Positions 29,243-40,226 of a DNA stretch of 40,226 nt are shown here, in pieces. The notes below the pieces were generated by a model, which had not been told where the DNA came from, ran no database searches, and saw nothing but the letters and a program-made list of their open reading frames with translations. Source of the stretch: Streptomyces carpinensis (lineage in GTDB: Bacteria > Actinomycetota > Actinomycetes > Streptomycetales > Streptomycetaceae); the NCBI RefSeq assembly GCF_002154505.1, contig NZ_MUBM01000064.1, positions 1 through 40,226 of the forward strand. The letters run 5' to 3'. The first letter of the stretch is position 1; each line of letters starts with the position of its first letter. Made by a program: the position numbers and the translations under genes.

Positions 29243-30289
29243 ATGGACCCTCGTGAAAGCGTGCACAAGCGGCGGCCTACGATGGAACGCGTGCCGAACC
29301 TGACCCGCGCCGACGTCGTGTCCGCCGTGCGCAACCCGCTCGCCTTCATCGCCGATCGCTGGACCCCCAACCCGAGGACCGTCCAGCGGGCGGCCCTCGC
29401 CGCGCTCGCCATGGCGGTCGTCATCGTCGTCACCGGCGGCGCCGTCCGCCTGACCGGCTCGGGCCTGGGCTGCCCCACCTGGCCCACCTGCACCGACGAC
29501 TCGCTGACCACCACGCGGGCGATGGGCTTCCACGGTGTGATCGAGTTCAGCAACCGGATGCTGACGTACGTGCTGTGCGCCGCCGTCGGCTGGGCGATCA
29601 TCGCCGCCCGCTCGCAGCGCCCGTGGCGGCACAGCCTGACCCGGCTGGGCTGGTGGCAGTTCTGGATCGTCATGGGCAACGCGGTGCTCGGCGGCATCGT
29701 GGTCCTCGTCGGCCTGAACCCCTACACCGTGGCGGCCCACTTCCTGCTGTCCACGGCGCTGATCACGGTCGGCACGGTGATGTGGCAGCGCACCCGCGAG
29801 GGCGACACGGCACCGAGGCCGCTGGTCGGCAAGGCGGTGCAGCAGCTGGTGTGGTTCCTGGTCGTGGCGAGCGTGCTGCTGATCGCGGTGGGCACGGTGG
29901 TGACCGGAGCGGGTCCGCACGCGGGCGACTCCAAGGAGGTGGCCCGCATCCCGATCGACTGGGAGACGGTCGCCAAGCTGCACGCGGTGCTGGCCTGGAT
30001 CGTGGTGACGCTGACGTTCGCCCTGTGGTTCGTCCTCAAGGCCGTCGACGCGCCGAGGGGGCCGCTGCACCGCACCCGGGACTTGTTCCTGATCCTGCTC
30101 GGCCAGGGCGTCATCGGCTACGTCCAGTACTTCACACACCTTCCCGAACTCCTGGTCGGCCTGCACATGCTCGGCTCGTGCCTGGTGTGGATCGGGGTGA
30201 TGCGGGTGCTGCTGTCGCTGCGCGAGCGGCCCGAGGCGGTGACCGGCCTTCCGGAGCAGTCCGCCGAGGCCGCGCTGACGAAGGCGTAG
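29243..30289 (+). CDS. ctaA: Heme A synthase (COX15/CtaA)
   Basis: A membrane protein of up to 348 residues with about eight segments. The loop GLGCPTWPTC carries the Cys pair of CtaA enzymes, and the helices contain the conserved heme-binding His: GFHGVIEFSNRM, AAHFLLSTALI, KLHAVLAWIV and GLHMLGS. It oxidises heme O to heme A for cytochrome aa3 oxidase. ctaB, which makes heme O, is 1.8 kb away on the other strand. The ATG at 29243 has GGAGG 6 nt upstream. Alternatively a TACGAT -10 (29278-29283) would give a leaderless start at GTG 29291. Confidence 0.93.
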   Translation: MDPRESVHKRRPTMERVPNLTRADVVSAVRNPLAFIADRWTPNPRTVQRAALAALAMAVVIVVTGGAVRLTGSGLGCPTWPTCTDDSLTTTRAMGFHGVIEFSNRMLTYVLCAAVGWAIIAARSQRPWRHSLTRLGWWQFWIVMGNAVLGGIVVLVGLNPYTVAAHFLLSTALITVGTVMWQRTREGDTAPRPLVGKAVQQLVWFLVVASVLLIAVGTVVTGAGPHAGDSKEVARIPIDWETVAKLHAVLAWIVVTLTFALWFVLKAVDAPRGPLHRTRDLFLILLGQGVIGYVQYFTHLPELLVGLHMLGSCLVWIGVMRVLLSLRERPEAVTGLPEQSAEAALTKA

Positions 30290-30452
30290 ACGACCGCAGC
30301 CTCGGAGGGCCGCGGAGGCGTCGGCGAGCGAGCGACGCGTCGACGACTAGGCGCCCGTGAGCAGGGCCCAGGCGGGCAGGAGCCGCAAGGCCTGGGCGAC
30401 GCCGGCGCGGGCGAGGCGAGGGCGCGGGCGAGGGGCGGGCCCCTTCGCGCCG

Positions 30453-31559
30453 TCACTGCAGCCCGTACAACCGCCGGGCGTTGCCCGCAGCGACCATGAC
30501 CGCCACCCGCTGCGCGTCCGAGGGCGACCATGCGCCCTCCGCGACCCAGGATCCCAGCACCCTCGCCAGCGCCTCGCGGAACAGGCGGGCCCCCACCACG
30601 TGCAGCTCCGGCAGTCCGTGGGCGCCGCTGGAGAAGAGGATCTTGCCGAAGGGGGCCAGCTCCAGGATCTCGGCGAGGATGGTGGCGGCCCGGGCCCCGG
30701 TGCGCACCAGGGCGGCGCCCGAGTCGGCGTAGACATGCGGGAAGACGCCGGCGAGGTGGGCGGCGTGGCGGTGGTAGGGGTAGCCGTGCAGCAGGACGAG
30801 GTCCGTGCCCAGGCCCGCCGTCGCCCGTACGAAGTCCGTCAGGAGCACCGGATCGGTGCGGTCGATGCGCAGGCCCGGCTCACCGAGCCCCGCGTGCAGT
30901 TGCAGAGGCCGCCCGGAGGCCACCGCGACCCACAGCAGGTGACGCAGCAGCACCGGATCGCTCAGCTTCCCGCCGACCGTCCGCCCGGCCATCCAACGGC
31001 CCGCGGCGCCCCGCACCTCCCCCGGCCCGGGCGGCTCGGGCGCGAGCGCCAGGCCGTGCCGCACGCCCGCCAGGGAGGTGAAGGCGACCGCGTGCGCGGC
31101 GGCGCCGTGCACCGACTCGGCGAGGTTGGCGAGGAAGGACTCGACGGTGCCGGAGGTGTCGGCGACCTGCTCGGCGAGGAGTTCCAGGCGCACGATCTCG
31201 TGGGCGGCGGCGTCGCCCGCCGAGGCCATCTCGCCTGGGCCGGTGAGGTCACCGGGCAGCCCGGTGTCGACGAGGTAGGTCGTGATGCCGCTGCCGCGCA
31301 GCAGTCTGCGGCCGGACTCCAGGGCGCCCAGTTCCCGGCGCCGGGCGAGATAGCGCGCGGGCGGGCAGTGCGGCTCCAGGCCGAGCAGCGGCGGGCACCA
31401 GCGGCGTACGGCGAAGCCGGTCTGGGTGTCGAAGAGAGTGGTGCCCGGAGCGGGCGGGCCCTCGGTCCGGGCCAGCTGGGCCTCGAAGGTGCCGAGGCCC
31501 AGCTCCGTTCTCAGTACGCCGTGGCAGTACTGGTCCACGAGGGACGGCGTCTCGATCAT
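30453..31559 (-). CDS. Amidohydrolase family protein
   Basis: A 368-residue TIM-barrel hydrolase of the amidohydrolase_2 group. Likely metal-site residues are His in DQYCHGVL (strand 1), LQLHAGLGE and LLHGYPYHRHAAHL, and the later HVYADSG. The strand-1 motif is C-H instead of the usual H-x-H, so the metal site may be altered. Substrates in this group include carboxylic acids (decarboxylation) and small amides; none can be assigned. The ATG at 31559 has GGGAGA 6 nt upstream; the open frame up to 31721 has no site. It is convergent with ctaA. Confidence 0.85.
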   Translation of the reverse strand: MIETPSLVDQYCHGVLRTELGLGTFEAQLARTEGPPAPGTTLFDTQTGFAVRRWCPPLLGLEPHCPPARYLARRRELGALESGRRLLRGSGITTYLVDTGLPGDLTGPGEMASAGDAAAHEIVRLELLAEQVADTSGTVESFLANLAESVHGAAAHAVAFTSLAGVRHGLALAPEPPGPGEVRGAAGRWMAGRTVGGKLSDPVLLRHLLWVAVASGRPLQLHAGLGEPGLRIDRTDPVLLTDFVRATAGLGTDLVLLHGYPYHRHAAHLAGVFPHVYADSGAALVRTGARAATILAEILELAPFGKILFSSGAHGLPELHVVGARLFREALARVLGSWVAEGAWSPSDAQRVAVMVAAGNARRLYGLQ

Positions 31560-31672
31560 CCGGTTCTCCCGTGGGTGGACCACTTCCTCCACGGGTCCTA
31601 ACGGGTGAACCGGCTCCCAGGTGTTGCTCGGCCGCCGGGTGGTGTCCGGCCCGCGGGCCGGGTCACGGCGCC

Positions 31673-32005
31673 TCAGCGGTTGCTCGGGCCGCCCAGCTGG
31701 ATGCCCGCCATGCGGGACCACTCGTACGGGCCCGTCTCGACCTTGGCGGCGAACTCGCCGTCGAACGCCTCGTGGACGGTGATCCCGGACTTCTCGACCG
31801 CCTGCTGGGCGATGGCGTTCGTGGGGGCCACGATGTCGCCCCAGGTGCCGTCCTCGCCGACGAGGACGATCCGGGCGCCGCGCTGACCGATGTACGCGAT
31901 CTGCCCCTCGGCCCCGCCGTGCGCCCTGGAGAAGGAGCCGATCCGCTGGGCGAGGCGGGTCGCCGTGCGCTCGGCCTTGGGGTCAACCTGCTGCGTGTCT
32001 GCCAT
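31673..32005 (-). CDS. Small conserved hypothetical protein
   Basis: A 110-residue soluble protein that I do not recognise. It starts MADTQQVDPKAERTATRLAQRI and contains IVLVGEDGTWGDIVAPTNAIAQQAVEKSGITVHEAFDGEF, probably an alpha/beta fold. It ends GGPSNR. It lies between ctaB and the amidohydrolase, 88 bp after ctaB and separated from it by a strong terminator. The longer frames to 32083 run through that terminator, so the ATG at 32005 is the likely start. Confidence 0.8.
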   Translation of the reverse strand: MADTQQVDPKAERTATRLAQRIGSFSRAHGGAEGQIAYIGQRGARIVLVGEDGTWGDIVAPTNAIAQQAVEKSGITVHEAFDGEFAAKVETGPYEWSRMAGIQLGGPSNR

Positions 32006-32039
32006 GGCCAGGATGCTACCGATGGGTAGATCGAACGGC

Positions 32040-32081
32040 GACGGGTGGGGTGCGTGGCCTTGACCACGCACCCCACCCGTC
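32040..32081 (-). terminator. Long terminator hairpin after ctaB
   Basis: An 18-bp perfect stem (32040-32057 with 32064-32081) with a 6-nt loop, 13 bp past the ctaB stop. No U-run follows. It is the most stable hairpin in the window. Confidence 0.75.
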
Positions 32082-32093
32082 ACGGAGACGCCG

Positions 32094-33047
32094 TCAGCGC
32101 AGGAAGGGGTCCACCGCGACCGCGACGAAGAGGATCGACACGTAGGTGATCGACCAGTGGAACAGCCGCATCTCCTTCAGCTTCGCGCCGGTCACCTCGG
32201 CCTTGGCCCGGTTCTGCAGCCCGTGCGCCTCCCAGAGCCAGAAGCCGCCGGCCGCGAGCGCGACCACCGTGTAGAACCAGCCCGTGTAGCCGAGAGGGGT
32301 GAGCAGCAGCGAGACGGCGACCATCACCCAGCTGTAGATCACGATCTGCCGGGCCACCACCTTGTTGGAGGCGACGACCGGGAGCATCGGCACACCCACG
32401 CGCGCGTAGTCCTCCTTGACCTTCATGGACAGCGGCCAGTAGTGCGGCGGCGTCCAGAAGAACATCACGAGGAAGAGGACGATCGGCGCCCACGACATGG
32501 AGTCCGTGACGGACGACCAGCCGATGAGCACCGGCAGGCAGCCCGCGATACCGCCCCAGACGATGTTCTGCGACGTACGCCTCTTGAGGATCATCGTGTA
32601 GACGACGACGTAGAAGAGGAGCGCTCCGAGCGACAGCCACGCCGACAGCCAGTTGACGGTGAGCCCGAACAGCAGCGTCGAGACGACCGCGAGGCTGATG
32701 CCGAAGGCCAGGCACTCGCGCGGGCTGACCATCCCGGTGACCAGCGGGCGCTGCGAGGTGCGGTCCATGAGCGCGTCGATGTCACGGTCGATGTACATGT
32801 TCAGCGCGTTGGCGCCGCCCGCGGAGAGGTAGCCGCCGACGCAGGTCAGCAGCACCAGCTTGAGGTCGGGCACGCCCTGCTGCGCCAGGAACATCACCGG
32901 AACGGTGGTGATGAGCAGCAACTCGATGATCCGCGGCTTGGTCAGCGCCACGAACGCCTTGACACGGGCCCCGAACGGCCGGTGGCTCGGGCTCGGGCTC
33001 TGGCCTGCACCGAGTAGTCCCGCTGGACGGGATTCGACGGCCGTCAC
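32094..33047 (-). CDS. ctaB: Protoheme IX farnesyltransferase (heme O synthase)
   Basis: A 317-residue membrane protein of the UbiA prenyltransferase family, with about nine segments. The polyprenyl-Mg binding motif is [15 protein letters not shown] (about residues 75-90), and the second Asp-rich loop is in [11 protein letters not shown]. It adds a farnesyl group to heme B, giving heme O for CtaA. The GTG at 33047 (TAVESRP) has AGGGG 5 nt upstream; an ATG at 33068 is also in frame. A TACAGT -10 candidate lies at 33128-33123. It is divergent from the tkt operon. Confidence 0.95.
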   Translation of the reverse strand: MTAVESRPAGLLGAGQSPSPSHRPFGARVKAFVALTKPRIIELLLITTVPVMFLAQQGVPDLKLVLLTCVGGYLSAGGANALNMYIDRDIDALMDRTSQRPLVTGMVSPRECLAFGISLAVVSTLLFGLTVNWLSAWLSLGALLFYVVVYTMILKRRTSQNIVWGGIAGCLPVLIGWSSVTDSMSWAPIVLFLVMFFWTPPHYWPLSMKVKEDYARVGVPMLPVVASNKVVARQIVIYSWVMVAVSLLLTPLGYTGWFYTVVALAAGGFWLWEAHGLQNRAKAEVTGAKLKEMRLFHWSITYVSILFVAVAVDPFLR

Positions 33048-33518
33048 GCACACCCCTGACAGAGACATCCCAGCGAACCCCCACCCTGTGAACTCTCGGT
33101 AAAGGCTCGCGCGTACCACGCCACTGTAGACGTTGCCCAGACCCGGACATTCGCGGGGGTCGGGTCGTGTTGGCCGGCGCCCCGGCGACGGGCCGCGAGG
33201 CGGGTGCGCGGGCCCGCCGGGACGACAAAGGGAACAGTCTTTCGGAGGGCCTTCCGGACGCCCTTCGAACGACCTTCCGACGGGCGCGCAAGAGCTCGAT
33301 TGAGCGATCGGATGAGCGGCTCCGTATTCAGTTGCCGAATATCGTCCCGGCCAGTCGGGAGGCGGATTTCGGAGAGTCCCGGCAGTCTGGAATGACTCGA
33401 AAAAATGCACGTCCTTACGGGGGTAGGCTCAGCAACGGCCGGCCGACGCCAGAACGCCGGCAGCCGGTGCGCTCACGTGTACCGGCATCCGACATGTGGA
33501 GAGGAGCCCTGACCCAGG
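33048..33518. other. Divergent promoter region of ctaB and tkt
   Basis: About 470 bp without a gene. Toward ctaB there is TACAGT (33128-33123, minus) as a -10 candidate. Toward tkt there is a TAGGCT-like -10 (33424-33429) after an A-run (33400-33405), and a small inverted repeat TATTC-N7-GAATA near 33325-33341. GAGAGGAG before the tkt start is its ribosome-binding site. No long leader element or riboswitch is recognised. Confidence 0.5.
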
Positions 33519-35621
<2,103 letters not shown>

Positions 35622-35655
35622 CGCTCATATACGACACGTAGGAGATGCAATTTCC

Positions 35656-36774
35656 ATGACAGACGCACTCAAGCGCCTCTCCGATGAAGGCGTCGCGATC
35701 TGGCTGGACGATCTGTCGCGCAAGCGGATCACGTCCGGCAACCTCGCCGAGCTGATCGACCAGCAGCACGTCGTGGGCGTCACCACCAACCCGACGATCT
35801 TCCAGAAGGCGATCTCGCAGGGCGACGGGTACGACCGGCAGCTGTCGGACCTGGCCGCCCGCAAGGTGACCGTGGAAGAGGCCATCCGCATGATCACCAC
35901 GGCGGACGTCCGAGACGCCGCCGACATCCTGCGCCCGGTCTTCGAGGCGACCGACGGCCAGGACGGCCGGGTCTCCATCGAGGTCGACCCGCGCCTGGCG
36001 CACAACACCAAGGCGACGGTCGCCGAGGCCCGGCAGCTGGCGTGGCTGGTGGACCGCCCGAACACGCTCATCAAGATCCCGGCCACCCAGGCGGGTCTGC
36101 CGGCGATCGCCGAGACCATCGGCAACGGCATCAGCGTCAACGTCACGCTGATCTTCTCGCTGGAACGCTACCGCGCGGTCATGGACGCCTACCTGACCGG
36201 CCTGGAGAAGGCCAAGGAGCGCGGCCTGGACCTGTCGAAGATCCGCTCGGTGGCGTCCTTCTTCGTCTCCCGCGTCGACACCGAGATCGACCGGCGCATC
36301 GACGAGATGGGCACCGCCGAGGCCAAGGCGCTGCGCGGCAAGGCGGGCGTGGCCAACGCGCGCCTTGCCTACGAGGCCTACGAGGAGGTCTTCGCCTCGG
36401 ACCGGTGGAACGCGCTGGAGAAGGCGGGCGCGAACAAGCAGCGTCCGCTGTGGGCCTCCACCGGTGTGAAGGACAAGGCGTACAAGGACACCATGTACGT
36501 CGAGGAGCTGGTGGCGCCGAACACGGTGAACACCATGCCGGAGGCCACGCTGGACGCGACCGACGACCACGGCGAGATCCGCGGCGACGCCGTCCGGGGC
36601 ACCTACGAGCAGGCCCGTGCCGACCTGGACGCGCTGGAGAGGATCGGCATCTCCTACGACGACGTGGTCCAGCTCCTGGAGGACGAGGGCGTCGAGAAGT
36701 TCGAGTCCTCCTGGAACGACCTGCTGAAGTCGACCGAGGCGGAGCTGGAGCGCCTCGCCCCCACGGAGGGCTGA
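35656..36774 (+). CDS. tal: Transaldolase
   Basis: A 372-residue transaldolase of the long actinobacterial type. The N-terminal [12 protein letters not shown] and the Schiff-base Lys region ([12 protein letters not shown]) are clear, and the C-terminal part contains [37 protein letters not shown]. It interconverts sedoheptulose-7-P and glyceraldehyde-3-P with erythrose-4-P and fructose-6-P. It follows tkt by 34 bp, with AGGAGA 10 nt before the ATG. Confidence 0.96.
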   Translation: MTDALKRLSDEGVAIWLDDLSRKRITSGNLAELIDQQHVVGVTTNPTIFQKAISQGDGYDRQLSDLAARKVTVEEAIRMITTADVRDAADILRPVFEATDGQDGRVSIEVDPRLAHNTKATVAEARQLAWLVDRPNTLIKIPATQAGLPAIAETIGNGISVNVTLIFSLERYRAVMDAYLTGLEKAKERGLDLSKIRSVASFFVSRVDTEIDRRIDEMGTAEAKALRGKAGVANARLAYEAYEEVFASDRWNALEKAGANKQRPLWASTGVKDKAYKDTMYVEELVAPNTVNTMPEATLDATDDHGEIRGDAVRGTYEQARADLDALERIGISYDDVVQLLEDEGVEKFESSWNDLLKSTEAELERLAPTEG

Positions 36775-36778
36775 CACC

Positions 36779-38317
36779 TTGTCGCCGCTTTCCGGTACCG
36801 GGGCGAACCCGCTCCGTGACCCCGCGGACCGACGGCTCCCGCGTATCGCGGGGCCGTCGGGCCTGGTCATCTTCGGCGTCACGGGCGACCTGTCGCGCAA
36901 GAAGCTGATGCCCGCCGTGTACGACCTCGCCAACCGGGGTCTGCTGCCGCCGGGATTCTCGCTGGTCGGCTTCGCGCGCCGCGACTGGGAGGACGAGGAC
37001 TTCGCGAGCGTCGTGCACGACTCCGTCAAGGAGCACGCGCGCACGCCGTTCCGCGAGGAGGTCTGGCAGCAGCTCAGCCAGGGCATGCGGTTCGTGCAGG
37101 GCACCTTCGACGACGACGAGGCGTTCGAGCGGCTGCGCGGGACGATCGAGGAGCTGGACAAGGCGCAGGGCACGGGCGGCAACTTCGCCTTCTACCTCTC
37201 GGTGCCGCCGAAGTCCTTCCCGGTCGTCATCCAGCAGCTGAAGAAGCACCGGCTGGCCGAGCAGACGGGCGGTTCCTGGCGGCGCGCGGTCATCGAGAAG
37301 CCCTTCGGTCACGACCTGGCCTCGGCCGAGGCGCTGAACCAGGTCGTGCACGAGGTCTTCGCGCCCGACCAGGTCTTCCGCATCGACCACTATCTGGGCA
37401 AGGAGACCGTCCAGAACATCCTGGCGCTGCGCTTCGCCAACCAGATGTTCGAGCCGATCTGGAACCGGTCCTTCGTGGACCATGTGCAGATCACCATGGC
37501 CGAGGACATCGGCATCGGCGGCCGGGCCGGCTACTACGACGGCATCGGCGCCGCCCGGGACGTCATCCAGAACCACCTGCTCCAACTGCTCGCGCTCACC
37601 GCGATGGAGGAGCCCTCCTCCTTCGGCGCGGACGCGCTGGCCGCGGAGAAGGAGAAGGTGCTCGGCGCGGTCCGGCTGCCGAAGGACCTCGGCAAGTCCA
37701 CCGTGCGCGGGCAGTACGCGGGCGGCTGGCAGGGCGGCGAGAAGGTCATCGGCTACCTCGAGGAAGAGGGCATCGACAAGAAGTCGAAGACCGACACCTA
37801 CGCGGCCATCAAGCTGGGGATCGACAACCGCCGCTGGGCGGGTGTGCCGTTCTACCTGCGCACCGGCAAGCGGCTGGGCCGGCGGGTCACCGAGATCGCG
37901 GTGGTCTTCCAGCGCGCCCCGCACTCCCCCTTCGACACCACGGCGACGGAGGAACTCGGGCAGAACGCGGTCGTCATCCGCGTGCAGCCCGACGAGGGCG
38001 TGACGGTCCGCTTCGGCTCGAAGGTGCCGGGCACGTCGATGGAGATCCGGGACGTGTCGATGGACTTCGCCTACGGCGAGTCCTTCACCGAGTCGAGCCC
38101 GGAGGCGTACGAGCGCCTGATCCTGGACGTGCTGCTGGGCGACGCCAACCTCTTCCCGCGCACGGAGGAGGTCGAGCTGTCCTGGAAGATCCTCGACCCG
38201 ATCGAGGAGTACTGGGACGAGCACGGCAGGCCCGCGCAGTACGCGTCCGGGACGTGGGGGCCCGCCGAGGCGGACGAGATGCTCGCACGAGACGGACGGA
38301 GCTGGCGCCGGCCATGA
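36779..38317 (+). CDS. zwf: Glucose-6-phosphate dehydrogenase
   Basis: A 512-residue NADP-linked dehydrogenase. The Rossmann motif is FGVTGDLSRKKLMPAVYDL and the substrate site is RIDHYLGKETVQN. It makes NADPH at the entry of the oxidative pentose phosphate pathway, with OpcA as its activator. The start is TTG at 36779, only 4 bp after the tal stop. GGAGGG 8 nt upstream, inside the end of tal, supports it. Confidence 0.96.
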   Translation: MSPLSGTGANPLRDPADRRLPRIAGPSGLVIFGVTGDLSRKKLMPAVYDLANRGLLPPGFSLVGFARRDWEDEDFASVVHDSVKEHARTPFREEVWQQLSQGMRFVQGTFDDDEAFERLRGTIEELDKAQGTGGNFAFYLSVPPKSFPVVIQQLKKHRLAEQTGGSWRRAVIEKPFGHDLASAEALNQVVHEVFAPDQVFRIDHYLGKETVQNILALRFANQMFEPIWNRSFVDHVQITMAEDIGIGGRAGYYDGIGAARDVIQNHLLQLLALTAMEEPSSFGADALAAEKEKVLGAVRLPKDLGKSTVRGQYAGGWQGGEKVIGYLEEEGIDKKSKTDTYAAIKLGIDNRRWAGVPFYLRTGKRLGRRVTEIAVVFQRAPHSPFDTTATEELGQNAVVIRVQPDEGVTVRFGSKVPGTSMEIRDVSMDFAYGESFTESSPEAYERLILDVLLGDANLFPRTEEVELSWKILDPIEEYWDEHGRPAQYASGTWGPAEADEMLARDGRSWRRP

Positions 38318-39375
38318 AGATAGACCTGACCGCCACCACGGCCGCGAAGATCAACAAGGCGCTGGTGCAGGGCCGCCGGGCGATCGGAACCCCGGCGGTG
38401 GGCATGGTGCTCACCCTCGTCATCGTCACCGACGAGGAGAACGCCTACGACGCCCTCAAGGCCGCAGCTGACGCCTCCCGCGAGCACCCCTCGCGCACCC
38501 TGGTGGTGATCCGGCGCGTCTCGCGCACCCTGCGCGACCGCACGTCGTCGCGGCTGGACGCCGAGGTGCGGGTGGGCGCCGAGGCCGGCACGGGCGAGAC
38601 GGTGGTGCTGCGGCTGTACGGCGAGGTCTGCGACCACGCCCAGTCGGTGGTGCTGCCGCTGCTGCTGCCGGACGCGCCGGTCGTCGTCTGGTGGCCGGTG
38701 AACGGCCCGCTCGACCCGGCCAAGGACCCACTGGGCGCGCTGGCGCAGCGCCGGGTCACCGACACCTACGCCTGCGAGGAGCCGGTGCGCGAACTGGCGG
38801 CGCGGGCCGCGGCGTACACCCCGGGCGACACGGATCTGGCGTGGACCCGGATCACGCCGTGGCGCTCGATGCTGGCGGCTGCTCTCGACCAGGTGACCTG
38901 CGAGGTCCGGTCGGTCGAGGTGGAGGGCGAGGAGTACAACCCGAGCTGCGAGCTGCTGGCGATGTGGCTCGCGGACCGGCTGGAGGTGCCGGTGAAGCGC
39001 TCGCTGTCCGCCGGTCCCGGGCTGACCGCGGTCCGTCTGGACACCAGCTGCGGCCCGATCAAGCTGGACCGGGCCGACGGCAGGCTGGCGACCCTGTCCA
39101 TCCAAGGGCAGCCGGAGCGCGCGGTGGCGCTGAAGCGGCGGGAGACGGCCGAGCTGATCGCGGAGGAGCTGCGGCGGCTCGACCCGGACGACACGTACGC
39201 GTCGGCGCTGCGCTTCGGCGTGGACCGGCTGAACGGCGACGCGGAGTCCGCGCCCGCCGACCAGGTGCCGCTCGCGGTCGCCACGCCCGAGGAGGACGCG
39301 GCGAAGGCACCCGCGCAGCGGGCGGCGGCCAAGACCGCGCGGAAGTCCCCCAGCCGGAAGGCGGCGGCGAAGTGA
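38314..39375 (+). CDS. opcA: OpcA, G6PDH assembly/activator protein
   Basis: A 353-residue OpcA-family protein. It opens MKIDLTATTAAKINKALVQGRRAIG and includes VVVWWPVNGPLDPAKDPLGALAQRRVTDTYA and DQVTCEVRSVEVEGEEYNPSCELLAMWLADRLEV. The last 40 residues are Ala/Lys-rich (KTARKSPSRKAAAK), probably a disordered basic tail. OpcA binds and activates Zwf in cyanobacteria and actinobacteria. The ATG at 38314 overlaps the zwf stop (ATGA); the frame upstream is inside zwf. Confidence 0.95.
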   Translation: MKIDLTATTAAKINKALVQGRRAIGTPAVGMVLTLVIVTDEENAYDALKAAADASREHPSRTLVVIRRVSRTLRDRTSSRLDAEVRVGAEAGTGETVVLRLYGEVCDHAQSVVLPLLLPDAPVVVWWPVNGPLDPAKDPLGALAQRRVTDTYACEEPVRELAARAAAYTPGDTDLAWTRITPWRSMLAAALDQVTCEVRSVEVEGEEYNPSCELLAMWLADRLEVPVKRSLSAGPGLTAVRLDTSCGPIKLDRADGRLATLSIQGQPERAVALKRRETAELIAEELRRLDPDDTYASALRFGVDRLNGDAESAPADQVPLAVATPEEDAAKAPAQRAAAKTARKSPSRKAAAK

Positions 39376-40154
39376 GCACTCCCCAGCTGGTCGTGCACCG
39401 CGACAAGGAACTGATGGCGCAGGCCGCCGCGGCCCGGCTGATCACGAAGATCGTGGACGCCCAGGCCTCGACGGGCTCGGCGAACGTGGTCCTGACCGGC
39501 GGTCGCAACGGCAACGGTGTGCTGGCCGCGCTGGCCTCCGCACCGGCCCGCGACGCGATCGACTGGGGCCGCCTGGACCTGTGGTGGGGCGACGAGCGGT
39601 TCCTGCCCGAGGGCGACCCGGAGCGCAACATCACGCAGGCCGAGGAGGCGCTGCTGGACTCCGTACCGCTGGACCCCAAGCGCGTGCACGCCATGCCCGC
39701 GTCGGACGGTCCGTACGGCACGGACGTCGAGGCGGCGGCGGATGCCTACGCCGAGGAGCTGGCCCGTGCGGCCGGTCCCGCGAACCACGGCGCGGTCCCG
39801 ACCTTCGACGTGCTGATGCTGGGCGTCGGCCCGGACACGCACGTGGCGTCGCTGTTCCCGGAGCACCCGGGAGTGCGGGAGACGGAGCGTACGGTGATCG
39901 GCGTCCACGGCTCGCCCAAGCCGCCGCCCACCCGCGTCTCCCTGACCCTGCCCGCGATCCGCTCCGCCCGCGAGGTGTGGCTGCTCGCGGCGGGTGAGGA
40001 CAAGGCGAACGCGGTGGCGATGGCCCTCTCGGGCGCGGGCGAGATCCAGGCCCCCGCTGCGGGCGCCTACGGCCGGGCCCGCACCCTGTGGCTCCTGGAC
40101 ACGGCGGCGGCCTCCCAGTTGCCGAGGTCGCTGTACCCGCCGGCGTCGGCGTGA
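39372..40154 (+). CDS. pgl: 6-phosphogluconolactonase
   Basis: A 260-residue NagB/RpiA-fold lactonase (DevB/Pgl type). VVLTGGRNGNGVLAAL, LDLWWGDERFLPEGDPERNITQAEEAL and FDVLMLGVGPDTHVASLFPEHP are the family blocks. It hydrolyses the lactone made by Zwf. The GTG at 39372 overlaps the opcA stop (GTGA). The last 72 bp of the window after its stop hold no further gene or clear hairpin. Confidence 0.95.
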   Translation: MSTPQLVVHRDKELMAQAAAARLITKIVDAQASTGSANVVLTGGRNGNGVLAALASAPARDAIDWGRLDLWWGDERFLPEGDPERNITQAEEALLDSVPLDPKRVHAMPASDGPYGTDVEAAADAYAEELARAAGPANHGAVPTFDVLMLGVGPDTHVASLFPEHPGVRETERTVIGVHGSPKPPPTRVSLTLPAIRSAREVWLLAAGEDKANAVAMALSGAGEIQAPAAGAYGRARTLWLLDTAAASQLPRSLYPPASA

Positions 40155-40226
40155 CGTCGGTCCCGTCCGGCGTCTGAGGACGAGGCCGTTCAGGCCGGCA
40201 GCCTTCGGGGAAGGGGAGGGGCGGCG

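Noticed and set aside
30347..30736. Minus-strand frame extending past the amidohydrolase 3' end
   Set aside because: Mostly overlaps the amidohydrolase in another frame; the short unique tail in 30347-30452 has no independent start or ribosome-binding site.

Overview
The window is about 72% GC, with dense genes, codon positions biased to G/C, many ATGA/GTGA stop-start overlaps, GTG and TTG starts, and actinobacterial forms of DapD, OpcA, SufBDCSU and DUF3618. It is almost certainly chromosomal DNA of a Streptomyces. The right two thirds read as a conserved core-metabolism arm of the chromosome. The left third is more mixed.

Layout. 1-1782: the 3' part of a TerD-family gene, then a divergent TetR regulator / SnoaL-like pair. 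1798-3834: a TROVE/Ro60 (rsr) gene preceded on the same strand by three tandem non-coding Y RNAs. 3904-9147: a Tat-exported PhoX-type phosphatase, an unrecognised protein and a secreted nuclease, with PHO-box-like repeats at the phosphatase and nuclease. 9160-11377: an ArsR/SRPBCC operon and a tandem ABM-domain protein. 11576-13544: a four-gene minus-strand operon (small acidic protein, Cys-rich protein, holin-like membrane protein, DUF3618 protein with 11-residue repeats). 13753-16493: an orphan DapA-family enzyme, a HAD-like protein and dapD. 16592-19743: an MFS exporter divergent from an HxlR-peroxiredoxin fusion, then an SMR pump with its TetR regulator. 19835-26423: a complete sufR-B-D-Rieske-C-S-U-DUF59 iron-sulfur assembly operon. 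26585-31559: an AAC(3)-family acetyltransferase, a two-gene ABC exporter, heme A synthase and an amidohydrolase. 31673-40154: a small unknown protein, ctaB, and the pentose phosphate operon tkt-tal-zwf-opcA-pgl.

The most interesting region is 3382-3834. Read on the minus strand, two RNAs of about 140 nt each carry a T-arm, a closed 7-bp acceptor-like hairpin and a D-arm in that order. This is a circularly permuted tRNA shape without an anticodon stem. A third, 75-nt RNA lies between them and lacks the tRNA-like part. All three close with a terminal stem, share an internal-loop segment GTGCG, and share a helix beginning GGC with a conserved A.C mismatch. This is the architecture of bacterial Y RNAs of the YrlA type, the partners of Ro60, and the Ro60 gene starts 67 bp after the last one.

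The Suf operon and the divergent ctaA/ctaB genes supply Fe-S clusters and heme A/O. The tkt-pgl operon supplies NADPH and pentoses. Regulatory signals that can be read directly include a CAAC-N6-GTTG SufR site on a likely leaderless promoter, an iron-box-like palindrome, an HxlR-type palindrome, a TetR palindrome, and several strong hairpins at operon ends.
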